Positions 27,201 to 42,200 of a stretch of DNA of 64,000 nt are shown one piece after another. The notes below the pieces were generated by a model. That model was not told the DNA's origin and did no database searches. It saw only the letters and a list, made by a program, of their open reading frames with translations. The stretch spans positions 1,612,001 to 1,676,000 of the forward strand of contig NC_057378.1 in assembly GCF_016906535.1 (NCBI RefSeq), given 5' to 3'. The position numbers were made by a program, and so were the translations under genes. The stretch comes from Rhizoctonia solani. Taxonomy: Eukaryota > Basidiomycota > Agaricomycetes > Cantharellales > Ceratobasidiaceae. Within the stretch, counting starts at the first letter, position 1. Each line of letters opens with the position of its first letter.

Positions 27201-30200
27201 CACGCCTTTTATTTTATTGTTTTCCCCACCCACCATCCTATGCACTCGTCTCCATCCATCGTCTCGCAAACCCTCATCCCTGCTGGGAGTTTCCCATCGC
27301 CCCGTCCCCCAGTGCTACTCGACTATAGTCGCCCACCCACCTGCGAGTTCTGCTTACGTTTCGGTGCCCCAGCTCTCGTGCGCTCACTCCGTGCCTGATC
27401 CCTCACCCTTGCTGGTATCTGGAAATGATCATGTATGCGCACATATATATTACTTCTATTCCCATACCTCCTTGATTGGTACACGAAGCCACCGAAGCCC
27501 AAGTGTATAGTTTTCCGGCGATAACAGGTTATTACCCAAGCACAAGCTCCCTATTAGCTTAACAAAATCTGTTCCTGCCCTCGAGTTTCCTGGATGAACC
27601 TGCTAACGAGATTAAAGTCCGGACGCTTTGGAGAAAGGTGAGTGATCGTTCCGGAGAAAATTTCCAAGAAAGGCACAGAACCCAACCGAAAATCCCAGCT
27701 AATTGGTCCGGATACTTGTAAGAATTCTTATGAGACGAGCTGAGGGTTTTGGTAACACATTATGCCATTCATTTCATTTACATCCACTCTTGTACATCAT
27801 TCCCCTCCATGTCGTCTGGCCAGCCGCTACTACCACTGCATCACTGTATCTTCTTGAGCACCCACTGCTGGCTCTCCTTGCCCTCCGAGCCTCGGAGCAC
27901 AATCTGAACACCACACTCAGCGGTTAGCCCATTGCGACCGAGACAAACACTCCAGGCAGACTCGACTACATACCGGTGTGCCTTCGCCTGTCGAGGTCCA
28001 GTACTGGTTGCCAGGACCCGAGGTCGTATGGATTCTACATGCGCGTACAGCTGGTTCAGCCGGAGTTCTACCAGTGGGCTGAAAACAACCTACTCGTATT
28101 TCTTGTTGCCATCGGAGTCTTCGCCATTATGCTCAATAGCCCACTCAGTATACATAAACTCTACTCCAGATGGGGCCAGAACAACCATTTCTGGGTCGGC
28201 GTTGTCGTGGGCACCAAGAACTATACCTCCGGGAACTGGGGGAGCTTGCACAGGGCGGAGTACATATGCATTGCCTACGCGTCGAACGTGAATATCAGAG
28301 GCCTATGCGATTCAGAGTCAGTTAGAGCCCAACTCCGCCTGGTATGCCCAAGACTACACGTACCTGAGCATGAGAAGTGCATTCGACGGGCGACATGATT
28401 GGGGCACCTGGAGGCACTACTAGTCCCCTGTTACCCTCGACACAGTGGATAAGGTAAATTCCTTCTTCGAGCATGCTGAAAAGATGTAGATGAGAAAAGT
28501 GTGCTGAGAAAGCTGGGTATGTGGTGGTGAGGTGGCCTACTAGATTGCCCTTCATATATATAGCTGCCCAGGCATTTGCGTCTTGTTTGCGCTGTGACCT
28601 GCGTCCGTGATGTCATCAGTAAATTCACGCCCATGTTCTCTGAGCATACAACTAGCCATAAGTATCAATCGGACGAGGTACACCGATAGCATGCTAACAC
28701 GATGCGTCTTTGCATTCATCGATGGGGCGTACCCTTGTTAGGGAGCACCCCAGATTGTGTTTGGCGGGCTCCGTGAGTCGGGTTGGGCACCTGAACGTAG
28801 TGGAGCGAGATCTTATTCGCTTCGTGCACTCGGTGATTGATCGAGCTATAGGTATGAACTGGGACTGGATGACAGTTAGAGGCATTAGTAAAAATGGATT
28901 GGCATGCTATTGATGCAAACCTGAGCAATATGCAACGCCACACATCTTGAGGTTTACAGGCTACTCACTATGCAGTCATCGAGTGTTTGGTTGACCGACA
29001 AAGTCTGAGCACGATAGTAGCTGAATGATTTCTGTAACATGTAGATGATTCGGGGTGCAAGTTGACGTGAACGTGACCTAAAGCAAAAGCGGAGGAATCT
29101 GAATAGCAAATCTTGTATCGATCAGAGGAAGCTTCGATTCAATCGGTTCCAGCCCTTGGCTGTCATTCTCGAGGTCATGTGAGTACTAAACAAAGCATGT
29201 TGATAATAGCCAAGGGCTAGAGTCGATTGAATCGAAGCTTCCTCCGACCCACACAAGATTTGCTATTCAGATTCCTCCGCTTTCGCTTTAGGTCACGTTC
29301 ACGTCAACTTACACCCGTGATCATCTACAAGCTACAGAAATCATTCAGTCACCATCGCGCTCAGACTTTGTCGGTCAACCAAACACTCAATGACTGCATA
29401 GTAGGTAGCCTGTAAACCTCAAGACATGTGACCAAGCATGTTGCTCAGGTTTGCATCAATCACATCCCAAATCATTTTTATCCATGCCTCTATGATTGTC
29501 ATCCGGTCCAAATTCATACATATAGCTCAATCAATCACCGAGTCCACGAACCGAATAAGATCTTGCTCCACTGCGGTCAAGTCCCCAATCTGATTAACGG
29601 AGCCCGCCGAACACAATCTGGGGTGCTCCTTAATGAAGGTACGCCCCATCGATGAATTCAAAGACGCATCGTATTACCATGCTGTCGGCACATCTCATCC
29701 GATCAATACTTGCGTCCAGTTGTATGCACAGTAGGGCACAAGTGCGATTCTACTGATGATATCACGGACGCAGGTCAGAGCGCAAACAAGACGCAAATGG
29801 CTGAGCAACTATATAAATGAAGGTCAATCTGGCACGGTGGACCCCAAAAGTGCGGATTTTCTGAACGTGAAAAATCGCGCGTCATATGCGGAGTGTTAGC
29901 GAAATCCGACCAACTTTTCCACGAAACCGCATCCCCAACTCACCCCTGTGTATCGTCGAGGTGCGGATCCTGCGATTTTAGATGCGGATGTCTGGCAAAA
30001 TCTTGACGTCATGCGGATTTCCCGTAATTTTGGGGTTCACCGTGTGGTAGGTCACCTCACCATCACATATCTAGCTTTCTCAACACACTTCTCATCTATA
30101 ACTTTTCAGAATTCTCGAAAACAGAGCTCACACTATCCACTGTGTCGAGGATAACAGGCAACTAGTAGTGCCCCCAGGTGCTTAAATGATGGCGCCCGTC

Positions 30201-33200
30201 CAATGCACTTCTCATGGTCAGGTACGTGTAGTCTTGGGCATACTACGTGGACTTGGACTCCGACTGACTCCGAATCGCATAGGGCTCTTGTGTTATCGTT
30301 AGATGTGGAGACGATGGATATACACTCAGCCTTATGCAAGTTCCCGAAGTCCCCCGAGACGCAATTCTTGGTGCTCACCGCAACGCCGGTTCAAATAATC
30401 TCGATTTTTCATTATATGTACTAATGCATCCTTCCTCCCCACATTCAAGTACTCTATGCAAGCATACCGTACCAGACGGGCCTGTTCGCCAGTGCATAAA
30501 GCGCCATAAGGGAATTAGCGCAGTGTCCGATGCAGGGGCCCAGATGGCAATAGGTTCATGGTATAGTATATCTCTTCTTCCGGATGTTTTGTATGCAACT
30601 CCTATTTTAGGAAAGCCTATGTAACATTTGATACATCTACACGGTGCCCGGGAAGTTACCCGGTTCAAATATACATCAAGCCGCTACCATTTTATTTGAG
30701 GTTGTGTTCCCTGGTTAGGTACTGCAGCCACGCTCTACCCGCGGTATTACCCGCGTGGCTTCCCGGTTTGACCGCTTTAGTCCCTGGTGTATAATTCAAC
30801 AAGCCTACATACAATTTCATTTCTGCGTAATTCATTCCAATAGGCGCGCTCAATTCTGAACCTCCAAACCGCAAAAAACCAGTTTGCAGCTCATAAATGA
30901 GTGATCAGACAGGTGAGGGTTCAACCAATCGCGTTTGGGCTGAGGTAATGAGGGGTCTATCAAGTTCTAGCGTAGGCACTTGGGACCGGGCTTAGTCCCA
31001 CGATCTGGATAGTATATACGGGACGCGAGTTGTAGACAATATACAGATATAGTAATTAAGATAACAACAGTGATAACAATGAAGATTACGATAACAATGA
31101 TCATAGTAATTATACACGTGTATCAATCCGTACAAAATCAGGCGTAAAGAATGCACTCTTGCCACATTTTACATTTTGTATATACACATTCAATATTTCT
31201 CTGCATTGTGTATCTTATTGTCTTACCGTATCATGTGTTCCTCCTTCTGTACCCACCTGATTTTGTCTTGTACGTACGCATGGTACCTTGGTGTCCAACC
31301 AAGTGATCAAGCACAAGTAGTAAATTTTATATAAAAAAATGCGCACATAGCCATTTTGACAAGGATTTTGACAATAGGAATGCCAAGAGAGAGAGAGAGA
31401 GAGTGTGTGTGTGTGGTTGAATAACTCACGTTACTTTAGTTCTTTAGAGTGACCTGACAATATTGCAAGAGGCTTGTCTGCATCAGCTTATTTGTGAGTG
31501 GGATGTTTGGTGGGCTTTGAGAAACGCACAGGGACTGGGGGGCGGGGGGCAGTAGGCCTGGTTTAAAGCTGCCAAAAGCCAATAAATGTTATTGAGTTTG
31601 CAATGCCATGATAAAGGGATAAATACTCACTTGGATAAGTTTAGTTAAATACCCAAAACAGCTATCAACAAAGAATCTGTGACGGAAATTGTGTGAGTAC
31701 CTTGAAGTGCAAGTAAATGGATTTGTACAGAGTTTCTTACAAGGACAGAGTAGTAACAGCGGTGTCATAACCTCCTAACATATACCATTAGAATCGCCCG
31801 AATTTTCTATTATTTTTAGTATTTTTTACGGACTTAATATCTCTTGTTTTTCGATCACGTGATCTCGGCGCTTATTTATGCCGAGATGCCGCGCCGAGAT
31901 GCCGTGCCAAGGGCGCTTAGGAGAAATCCACGCTTCTGCGCAGCCCGCAGCACGCTTCTCTTTTCACATGTAGGCTTCTATTCACACACGCACAGACCAC
32001 ATGTAGTTAGTAGTATTGTCTATATATACAGCAGGAAAATTGCTTGGAGACCCCAAGTTGATTTTACCTTGTCTCATACCATTGAGGAGGATCATCCCCA
32101 GCCAGCTAAGTAGCCAGCCCTCAGTAGTTCAGAAGCTCACCCTTTATTGCGCTCACCACACCTCCAGGGCTAAGCCCCCCTCGCCAGTAGTTTAGTCAAG
32201 TAGACGGTTACCTTACGTAACCTTAGTATAGCCTTAGATAGTAGTCGTATAGCTTTGTTTGTAGTAGTACGGCCCCAAGCGCCCAACCCACTAGCGTGTG
32301 ACCAACCTTACAGTTGGGTCACAACAAGCGGGACCTGTAGATCAATGTTGCATATATTGAGTGCAAGTTAACTGCAGCATTTGTTGGAGGTTGGAGGATC
32401 CTACCTGCCATCTTTGACAATGCAGCCAAAGCAAGGAGGAGTCAAATATGGTAGGATGCATAGGTGTAAGAGTTACTTACATCAAAGTTGAGCTCTTTTG
32501 AGTGGCCTATTATGCGCACAAGGAGAGAAAGAGAAAAGAAAAGGAAAGAAAAGAGTGCACAGTTACTTACCACAGCAGATACCTAGGGGCACCAGAGTAG
32601 CGTACGTGTACAGAGGTGGTTGGATTTGACTTTACAATGCAAGTTTGGGCTGTTACAAACATGCTGAGTCATTTACGCGCCTGACACTTTCAACTCTCCT
32701 TTACCAATGCCTCCAACAACTTACTCTCTGCAAGTAAATCACGCTACTAGATAAACTACTGAGTATACTTACCATCTAGCATTTTGATTTTCACCTGCTT
32801 TGAATTGTTTTTTTGGTACTTTTACACTGTGTTTGATTTATTTATTTATTGCTTTCAAAAGTATGCATTGCCAAGTATCCAGTTCCCTGTATATCTTTAC
32901 TTAACTATAGTCCATCTATCTACTTATATACTTGTAATCATTATTCAATATTATTGTCTTTTATTTTTGTTACTTGCTTTAAACCAACATTTATTCTTCT
33001 CTATTCACCTTAATTCAACTGCTTTTCCTATGGACAACTACCAGGCACATAACATCCCAATCTATGGGCATGTACCTGGTAAGTAAACATCTCATTTCCT
33101 TATTTCCTTCTCTTTTTTTTTTTTTTACAATTAGATTGTTTTCTGATCTAAGCACAGCCAATCCAAACCCATTGCCATCCCAACGCAATCTGCAACCCTC

Positions 33201-36200
33201 CCAGCCCCCTCACAACATTCTACCTGGTCAATATGTGCCTATTTGGAATACAGAAGTTGAGATAATTGATTTAACTTGGCATCAAAGCCTACAGAATCAT
33301 TACCAACCTGCTTACCCAGTTGTCCCTAGCCAAAGCTCAGCGCATGAGCCACAGTACACATTTTGTCAGAGTATGCAGGCACCTGCAAATCCTCTGTTTC
33401 CCCCAATGCAACACAGTCAATCATTGGAGTGTAGGGAACCACCTGGGTTTAGACCAGGACTCACTTCTAATGGAGTTCAAGACAACCCTGCTTGCAAGCC
33501 TGGGTATTTTGATATCACCCATGCAAGGCGTGCACCAAGCCCCCACCATCCTATTGAATATGTTGCAGCTGCACCTCCACCTGTGCTGGTACTGGCTCCT
33601 GCTTGGGCCTCACCTCTGCCCCCTCATCCTATCCCTTGTAATTGCAAGCATCAAGCTCCCAACCATGGCTCTGACTCTGACTCAAGCATGCCCAATGCTC
33701 AAGAAATACTGAGTTCTTGCTCATTATCCTCCTCTCAGTCTAAACAGGGGAGGGCGCCAAAACAGACAGCAAGGAGTACACAAGCTGTAAAGTCCAAGTC
33801 AAAGGCTCTTGGTTAAGCCAAGGCAACTGAGGACAACTCTGCAGCCAAGTGGTCAGAGGAGGACTGGGACAGCCTTTTTACCTTTATTCTTGATACCAAG
33901 GAGTGCAATTTCTTACAGGCAGAGAAGAAGACCAATAACCAAGACTTCTGGGACATGGTATGTCTTTTTAGCTCTTTTTTTGTATTTATTCTGACAAAGA
34001 AACAGGTTTTGTCAGTTGGACTTGAAGGAAAATGGGATTCTGTATTGGCCCACACGCATTGGAGACTTGGCTGTACAATCTACTCAATTATTCATCAACT
34101 TGAATCTTTGACTGGTGGTAATGGCAATGGCAACAAGGACACCCAATTCAACAATGATGACAACAAGACCACTGTGCTTGAGAAAATCCAGCAACATCTT
34201 GAGAAGATTCAGAGCCAAAAGCCAAATATTGACCCTCATTGTAAGATTAAGCCCAAAATTTACTACAATTGGGTACAAGGAGGTGACAACAGCTGGTATT
34301 CAAAATTGCACAAGTGGTGATGTTCATCTACTTCAAATTACAACTGATCTACATATTTATACTCTACATAAACAGGTTCAAGGATGCTAAGACCACATTC
34401 ACTCAAGAAATTGAGCATGGGAGCAGCCAGATCAACAATTCTGATGACTCTGGTCATTCTAAATCTGATTCTCCCCCATTGTCAAGGCGCTCCAAACCCA
34501 AGCAAAAGCGTTCTGACTCCTCTGTGGATGGTATAGTAACCATTGCCAAGGACCTCCACAACTCTCAAAAGGCCGCCACTAATGTAAATTGTTACAAACC
34601 CTTAACATATACCATTAGATTCACACGATTTTTCTGATATTTCTACTATTTTTTACGAACCCTGTATCTTTACTTTTTCGATCACGTGACTTCGGCGCTT
34701 ACCACGCCGAGATGCCGCGCCGAGATGCCGTGCCAAGGGCGCTTAGGAGAAATCCACGCTTCTGCGCAGCCCGCAGCACGCTTCCTTTTTCACATGTAGT
34801 CTTCCTTTCACACACGCACAGACCACATGTATTTAGTTAACTTGTCTATATATACAGCAGGAAAATTGCTTGGAGACCCCAAGTCGATTTTACCTCGTCT
34901 CATCTCATTGAGGAGGGATCTCAGCCAGCTAAGTAGCCGGCCCACAGTAGTTCAGTAGTCGCTCACCAACCCCCTTAACTTACCACACCTCCAGGCCTAA
35001 GGCCCCCCCGCAGTAGATAGCCAGTAGAAGTCCGCCTTACAGCGGCATTAGTATAGCCTTAGTACAGCAGATTACATAAGCTTGTAGTAGTACGGCCTTA
35101 AGCGCCCGCTCCCACCAGCGCGTACCCACCTTTCAGTGGTGTACAACATAAATGCTATGATAGCTAAGCAGCAGCTGGATTTTGAGAAGGAACAAGCACA
35201 GATTGCAGATGCTGCGCTTTTGAAAAAAGCCAATTTTGACAAAAAGCTACTGAATTTTAAGATTGAGGCAATGAAGCATAAGTGGGCTAACAAAGAAAAG
35301 GCTCACAATGCAGAGGAGGCTGCTAAAAGGCATCAAGAGGACAAAGAAGACAAGCAACAGCAGCAAAGCCTTGTCCTTGATCAAATCAAAGTGCTTGAAG
35401 CTCTCATTTCTAAGCCCAACACCAATTTGCAACTAAAGGAAACTTTGCAAACATGTGTTGGAGTACTTCTTGAGAAGTTGGGGAGTTGACTTAGTGCATT
35501 GATCCTCTTTTTATTGTTCTTGGTACTAATAATGTCACAGTTGATTCAAAGGTTATTGATTTTTTTCACCTGTTCTAGCTACCAAAGCAATACAATTTAT
35601 TCTACCATCTACACATCTTCCTGTGCATGCAAGTGAGATTCTTGTTGTAAATACTCCCAATAATGTTTGCCCCTGCAAGTAACCAAGCAGTACTTTTGTA
35701 TCCCTCCCATCCACCCTCCAGCAGCTCAATATGTGGATTAATATGCCCAGGGGAGTTGAATAAATCAAAATCAGGCTCATCTTTGTTGGTATCATCTTGT
35801 GAGTCATCTCCAAATTGTGCTAGTGCTTTGTCACCATAGTCAATACACAGATTATGCACTGTTATTAAGGCTTCAAGAGCTTGGTGCAAGGTCTGAATAT
35901 TTATTGATGTACCCATGTAACCAGCAGCTGGAAACCGGCGCTTTAACATGCCAAATGCATTCTTGACCACTACTTGGGCTCTAGAATGCTTTTTGTTAAA
36001 GCTTTTTCTGCGCTGTTTGGTTTTGGAAGGTACATTCAGTTTGTCTTGACCATACAGGCAACAGGTGTAAGGCGTTGTAAAGAAGCCTGAATTTAAATCT
36101 AGTGAGTCCAAACTACTACTTTTTATTAATACAAGAGCAGCTTACCTTTGTCAACTAACACATGCTTGGAGCAATCTATCAATGCTCTGCGGTGTTTCCA

Positions 36201-39200
36201 TATGTAGGACTCTTGAAAGGTGGTCTGGTCCAGCTTGCTACCAGCCCAGCCCCCCTTGTGCGCAATGAATCTCTTCTTGTGATCAACAATAGCAAACAAA
36301 TTTACCTAGAGAGGTTAAAAATAGGTGAGTTTGACCTTAACCTATTTCCAGTGCATTTTGTTATTAACTCATGGCTGCAAATCCTTTATAACACACATAA
36401 TTGTCCCCCTCCTGTTGCAGTTTATGCGTTAGCCAAACCAGCATTCCATCACCTGCCCCAATGCACCCAGGTATGTGCAATATATTTTCCATGGCCATCT
36501 TGATAACTTGTTTTGGTTTGTTGTTTGGCCAAGCAACACGTTCAAGGCCTATTTGGCAAAGTGCATGTGTGACCCTTCAGCAGTAGGAATACACAGTTCC
36601 AATGCCAACCAAGAGCTTTGCAGCTGGCTGAAACCTGTTTGATGCGCTGCTCCCATAGCAAACCAAAAAGCATGCAAATTGGTGAGCAACTGGTTGTTGA
36701 GGTTTATTCCCCAATGATTGAAATATTGGGTTGTGTTTTAACAGTTGGACAATACAATGAAAGGTACAGGGTGAGATTCTACATTAAGATACACCTGTGA
36801 GTAAAATCCAATTATACAAATTCTTTGACGGCCATTGCAGGATAGAACACAAGCTTTGCAGGTTGACTATATCCAACCACAAACACAACAGGCTCCCACC
36901 ATGTAAGTCCCCTTTGCCTACCCAGCTACACATTACTGATGGAGTCTTGACAATTCCAAACCTCACTCACCAATATATTTTTTGGAATTGATCACCTTTC
37001 CACTGCATTGAAACAGAAAACCAGTCCTGAGATGTAGGAATCTGACCATACAGCCCACGCATGTGTAACACCTCCTCAGCTATTCCCATCACCAACATAC
37101 CCATCAAAATATCCGTGTCTGCATTGCTTTTGACAAACGTATCTATTGGTGCTTTACTTGACTTGTCCCAGCTTGGTAAGATTGCATCTAACAATGTGTG
37201 ATTGTTTGCCATAATTGATTTGTCTTCAAGTTGGTAAATTCCGCTAAGATTGCTGCCAGGAGACTTGATATCTAAATCCATACTTATATCTGTAAGTTTG
37301 AGCTCATCCAATTTGCTTGGTTCTTCCAGCTCAGCCAACTCCTGTTCAAAATTTACAAGCTCAAGTTCCAAGTCAATACCCTCTGCCAGCGCATTGTCAA
37401 GGCCATCCTCTGCGTCAATGAGTAGCTCATTGCTGTCAAAAGACAGCCAAGGTGAACCACATTGTTGAAGGGTTTGTTGAATATGTAGATTCACTGGCGC
37501 ATGCTCACTGGTGCTTGGATCTTGCATTTGTGTATTGTTAAGAGCTTGCATGCCAGTATTGAACAATTTGAGCCCCTCAAGAGCTATGTAAGTAGCAATT
37601 TTTTTGCGGTTTTTTGCCAAGAACTAGTCATATTGTGGTGTAGTAAGAGGGAGCACATAACGCATGAAAATTTACGCCTGATTTTGTACGGATTGATACA
37701 CGTGTATAATTACTATGATTGTTGTAGACACACTCGATACCAGGGAATTTATTCCCATTTTCTCAAATTTAAACAAAGCCAAACGGACGACATTTTCGAT
37801 CACGTGACCTCGGCGCTTATATCATACGCTAAGCGCCAAGCCACGTCCCCATCCGCGCTTATCTCAGCACACGTAGCCACCTCCACCTGATGACATCATT
37901 ATGACACGTCAGTGACACGTATGCATGAGTAAGGCCGACTGCAGAGCGGGGTTCTTATTGGATTAAGTATTGCATATAATGTATTTGTAAATAGTTCATC
38001 TGTAGAATATATAAGGAGGCCAACCGACCATGGTAACACCCAGGTCAATTACCTCTTGTTGCACTCCACACATTGTACAAGGCCTTACAGCCGGTAACCA
38101 CTTAGATACATGCCTTAAGCGTTGCCCTCACTGTACTTAGGTAGCTTGTCGACGCCTTACAGCGTCTGGTTGCCATAGTTAGTTAGTTCGTTGTCGTAGG
38201 TAGACTCCTTGCCGCCTTACGCGGTTTTACTTAGTTCTATACGGCCTCAAGCGCCCGCTACCTCGACGCCCCTTACGGACGTCTAGGACAATGATCATTG
38301 TTATTGTAATCTTCATTGTTATCACTGTTGTTATCTTAATTACTATATCTGTATATTGTCTACAACTTGCGTCCCGTATATACTATCCAGATTGTGGGAC
38401 TAAGCCCAGTCCCAAGTGCCTACGCTAGAACTTGATAGACCCCTCATTACCTCAGCCCAAACGCGATTGGTTGAACCCTCACCTGTCCAATCACTCATTT
38501 ATGAGCTGCAAACTGGTTTTTTGCGGTTTGGAGGTTCAGAATTGAGCGCGCCTAATGAGTAAGGTCTTTTTTGTCAAAGTCATGGTATCAAACTTGTGGT
38601 ACGCTGATTAAATGTCTTATGGGATACATGTATGAGTTCACGTGGCTAAACAAACTCAATGACTTTTAGAATTAGAATACCATTTATCCAATGAAACTAT
38701 CAATGTTTGTTCGAATGTATATATAGGTCTTTTTGCCAAAAGCAGGAAGGTGACCGTTTAGTAGCTGCTACATACACGATACGGTTCACGCAATCCAAAT
38801 AAGCTTAGGCAGGAGCTCAATCAGAAGGGTGGTTATGTTCGCGGCTAGTGCATTAATATCAGGTGCGACGTAAAACTGATGTAAGTTGTTATTGCAACTT
38901 GAGTAGGCTAATTATTTAAGGAGCCAATAGATAGAGATCAACTGCGGCAGCAACATATACTGTTAATCTTACCCTTTTTACGCCTGCTGCGAACTATGCA
39001 TATGCACATCATCAGAACCAAGATACCGGGCCCGGGCCCCGGCGCAAACAAGGCATAATACTCGAACGACCATACATAAACCACAAACCACCCAGGTACT
39101 TGTTCGAGCTCATCCATTCCTCTTATTTTATAATGTTCTATGGCACCTATATTATTCGATGTGTGGAAGGCAATAGGGGATTAGTAGTCCCTGAAGGCGC

Positions 39201-42200
39201 TCCGATTATGACACCCATCCAGTGCAGTATTCGTCAACCGGTGTGTTTAGTGTTACTCATAGTCTGAGTGATTGCGTTTGTAACTGACCCCGGTATACAA
39301 AGGCTTCTCAGGTTCGGGTTGAACGTATAAAAGGCAATATCTTTGTAATCAGCTCAATGAACACCACCCACACCCCAGGTAGTGTAGTTCTCGGCGCCCA
39401 CCACGATATCGACCGTGCGCGCGAGGCACATGAGGTTATCCTTGCCCCATCCGGGGCAGGAGACTCTATGTATACTGAATGGGAGATCAACATCAATGGG
39501 GCCGACTCGGAGGGCGTTGAGCTATACGAGTAGGTTTCTTTTAACCCAACGATTGGATGCTAGTCTAATCATATGTGTGTCTGCCCAGAGTGCGTACCCC
39601 CTCGGGCCTCGGCAACCTGTTCTGGACTTCTACAGGTGAAGGCGCTTCAGTACGTAAAGAGATATTCATCTCAGTTTTACAACAATTCCGAATACCTAAC
39701 TGTCACGTACCATGTTTAGATCGAACTAATGGAGTCCCAGGGTGGGATGAACCAACGGTGGTCATTCAAGAGACTGTAACTTGGTGACCGCATTCGTTAC
39801 CGGTCTAATTTGGATGTATATTATTCGCAAGCATTACTGTGTTACCAAAAACTCGAGCTTTCTTAGCAAGAATCTTTGTGGCCAAAATTGAATCCGCTAT
39901 GCTACATCGTTAAACGTGACAGGCAAGATAGCATGATTCAGCACGAGGATATAGTAAAATTTAAATGTTGTGTACCGCAATACCAGTGATAGGAACAATG
40001 CCTTGCAGGATGTATAAATATCTGCAAAGTCCCACGAAATTCCATTGTCCACAAATTGGGTCGACATCTGGCCGACCTGAACCATCCAGCTGTTGAAGTG
40101 AATCTCCCCCTTTTTTGGACCCATTCATTGCGTCATAATATAACGTCAATAGGAGTGCGATTTATTTAATCAATCAGTAGGTGGAGGAAGCGATTGGACT
40201 CTCTCGGCCGTGCTCCGATCCGGATAAACGTGCATATTACCGCACCTACTCGGCTCCGTCGAGCTCCCACTGCGCGCGGCGCATCGGAAAGATATCGATG
40301 CGACAAGTGCTCCAAAATACCCACACCACCAGCTCCAATGTCAGAATTCCAGACATCACGTTGCGTCACATTGGCCGCCGGGTTGGTACAAACGAGGCAT
40401 GGTACGTATATGATTATATGAACTGGCAACGTAAATAGATCCCCAAGCTATATATTCACACCTTATTCGCTCATCCCACAAACCTCAGTTCAGATCCTTT
40501 ATTCTTAGTTTCCTGCGATGATTGAAGACGGCTTGTACGAGATTACTAGCGACACCGTTGGCGCGGGCATTTTCATTCGTACTGGTGCTCCAAAAGGCTC
40601 CCCGGTTGAAATTGTCCCAGGCCCACCAGTAAGTACTACTAGTACCGAATTTTTGTGATTTAAAGCAAAGTTCCTGATTGCGTCCACTTTTCATAGCCTT
40701 CTACTATCCAAGTCAAGAATCAGGGAAACAATAGGTTCAGCTTCGTTCCAACAACCTCCTTCCCTGTCCCTGATCGACCAGCCATCGGTGCTCCTCCAAA
40801 TGCAGAACCACCGATGGTTCTCCTGGTCGGTGTAGGGAGCAACGAATATGTCGAGTGGGAAATTGAATCCGATGATAACGGACTACACAAGTGAATTTTT
40901 TTTATTGTATAATAAACTAGACTTGCTTACTAGACCATCTAGGATCTGTATGCCTGGGGGTTCGAACAAGTACTGGACAGCGACAGGACTTAATAATCCG
41001 GTGCGTAACTTGTTCTGACAGTACTAAAGGCTCAAGTGAATAACATATAACGGTGGTAAATACAGATCGTACTATCAGAACTCTCTGAAGACTTGCAACA
41101 GACATGGATACTCAAAAAGTTGTAGGCTGTTTAATTATCTTTTCTCGAGTGATTTGTACGGGAAATGAAGTACGCTTGTGAATGTACACAAACTGAATAC
41201 ATGACATACAAATAAGTCTGCTCCATGCATATTTGTCTATAAGTTCGTGGTCATGATAAGGATTTAAACCAAATGCTGGTATTCTCGAGGCCAGAAAGAG
41301 GCCCAGAGATAACTTATGTGATTACGAAAGAATCTCAGGCAGTCGATTGTGCGCAGAGGTGCCCATGGCGCGGTGCTGTCAATTGGCAAGTCAACTTATA
41401 CGTGGCTGTTTTGTCGCGCATACGCTTCCAGGCCAATGGTCCCAAGGCCTAGGGACAAACTAAGAATCCCCCAACTGTGAGAGATAAGGCTGCGGTACTC
41501 CAACTTCAGCCAGCCATGACTAACGCCCGATTCCAAACGCGGTACTCGGGCGCTTCTCGCTCGTTGGTCTCCACCATCAGGAATACCTAGCACTCATGCC
41601 CAAACGATCGTTCCACGACATGGAAAACTCAGAGAAAACCCAGATAAATTCCCACAGTGATGCGGTATTTGACACTCAAGGTATGATCGTTCGGCAAAAC
41701 ATAGTGGGAGACCCTGAGCTGGAATTGTTTTTCCAAGACAGACGACCATCTCATTTCCGACTTTAACCGGGGATCTATCACCGCCGTCCCTGGTGCGGTC
41801 GATACAGAGCTCTATGCATGGGGGTGTCCGAACCAGTCTGATTGGGTCGTGCTCGATTGGAAGGAACGAAGGTGGAGGATTGTTGAGACCGTGCGTATCA
41901 TTCGAGGTTTTAGAATATGCGTTTTTTATTGTTGTTTTGGCTTATTTTTGCGCAGGCAAAGAACGACAATTCACCTGGGGTGCGTCATGCACATTCAGCA
42001 ACATATTTTACAATGCTCGGTGAAGCTTACATTGCCGTTCTTGGTCAGTCTGATTCATCACATTTTTTGGTGGATTTCTCACTGTATTTTGCATACAGGT
42101 GGTTCCGATGGCTCGACAAACGACTCAAACCTTGCTTTTGCAGACGTGTTCATCTATGATATCAAACAACGACTTTGGCTGTCGGTAGTTCCTGAAGCAG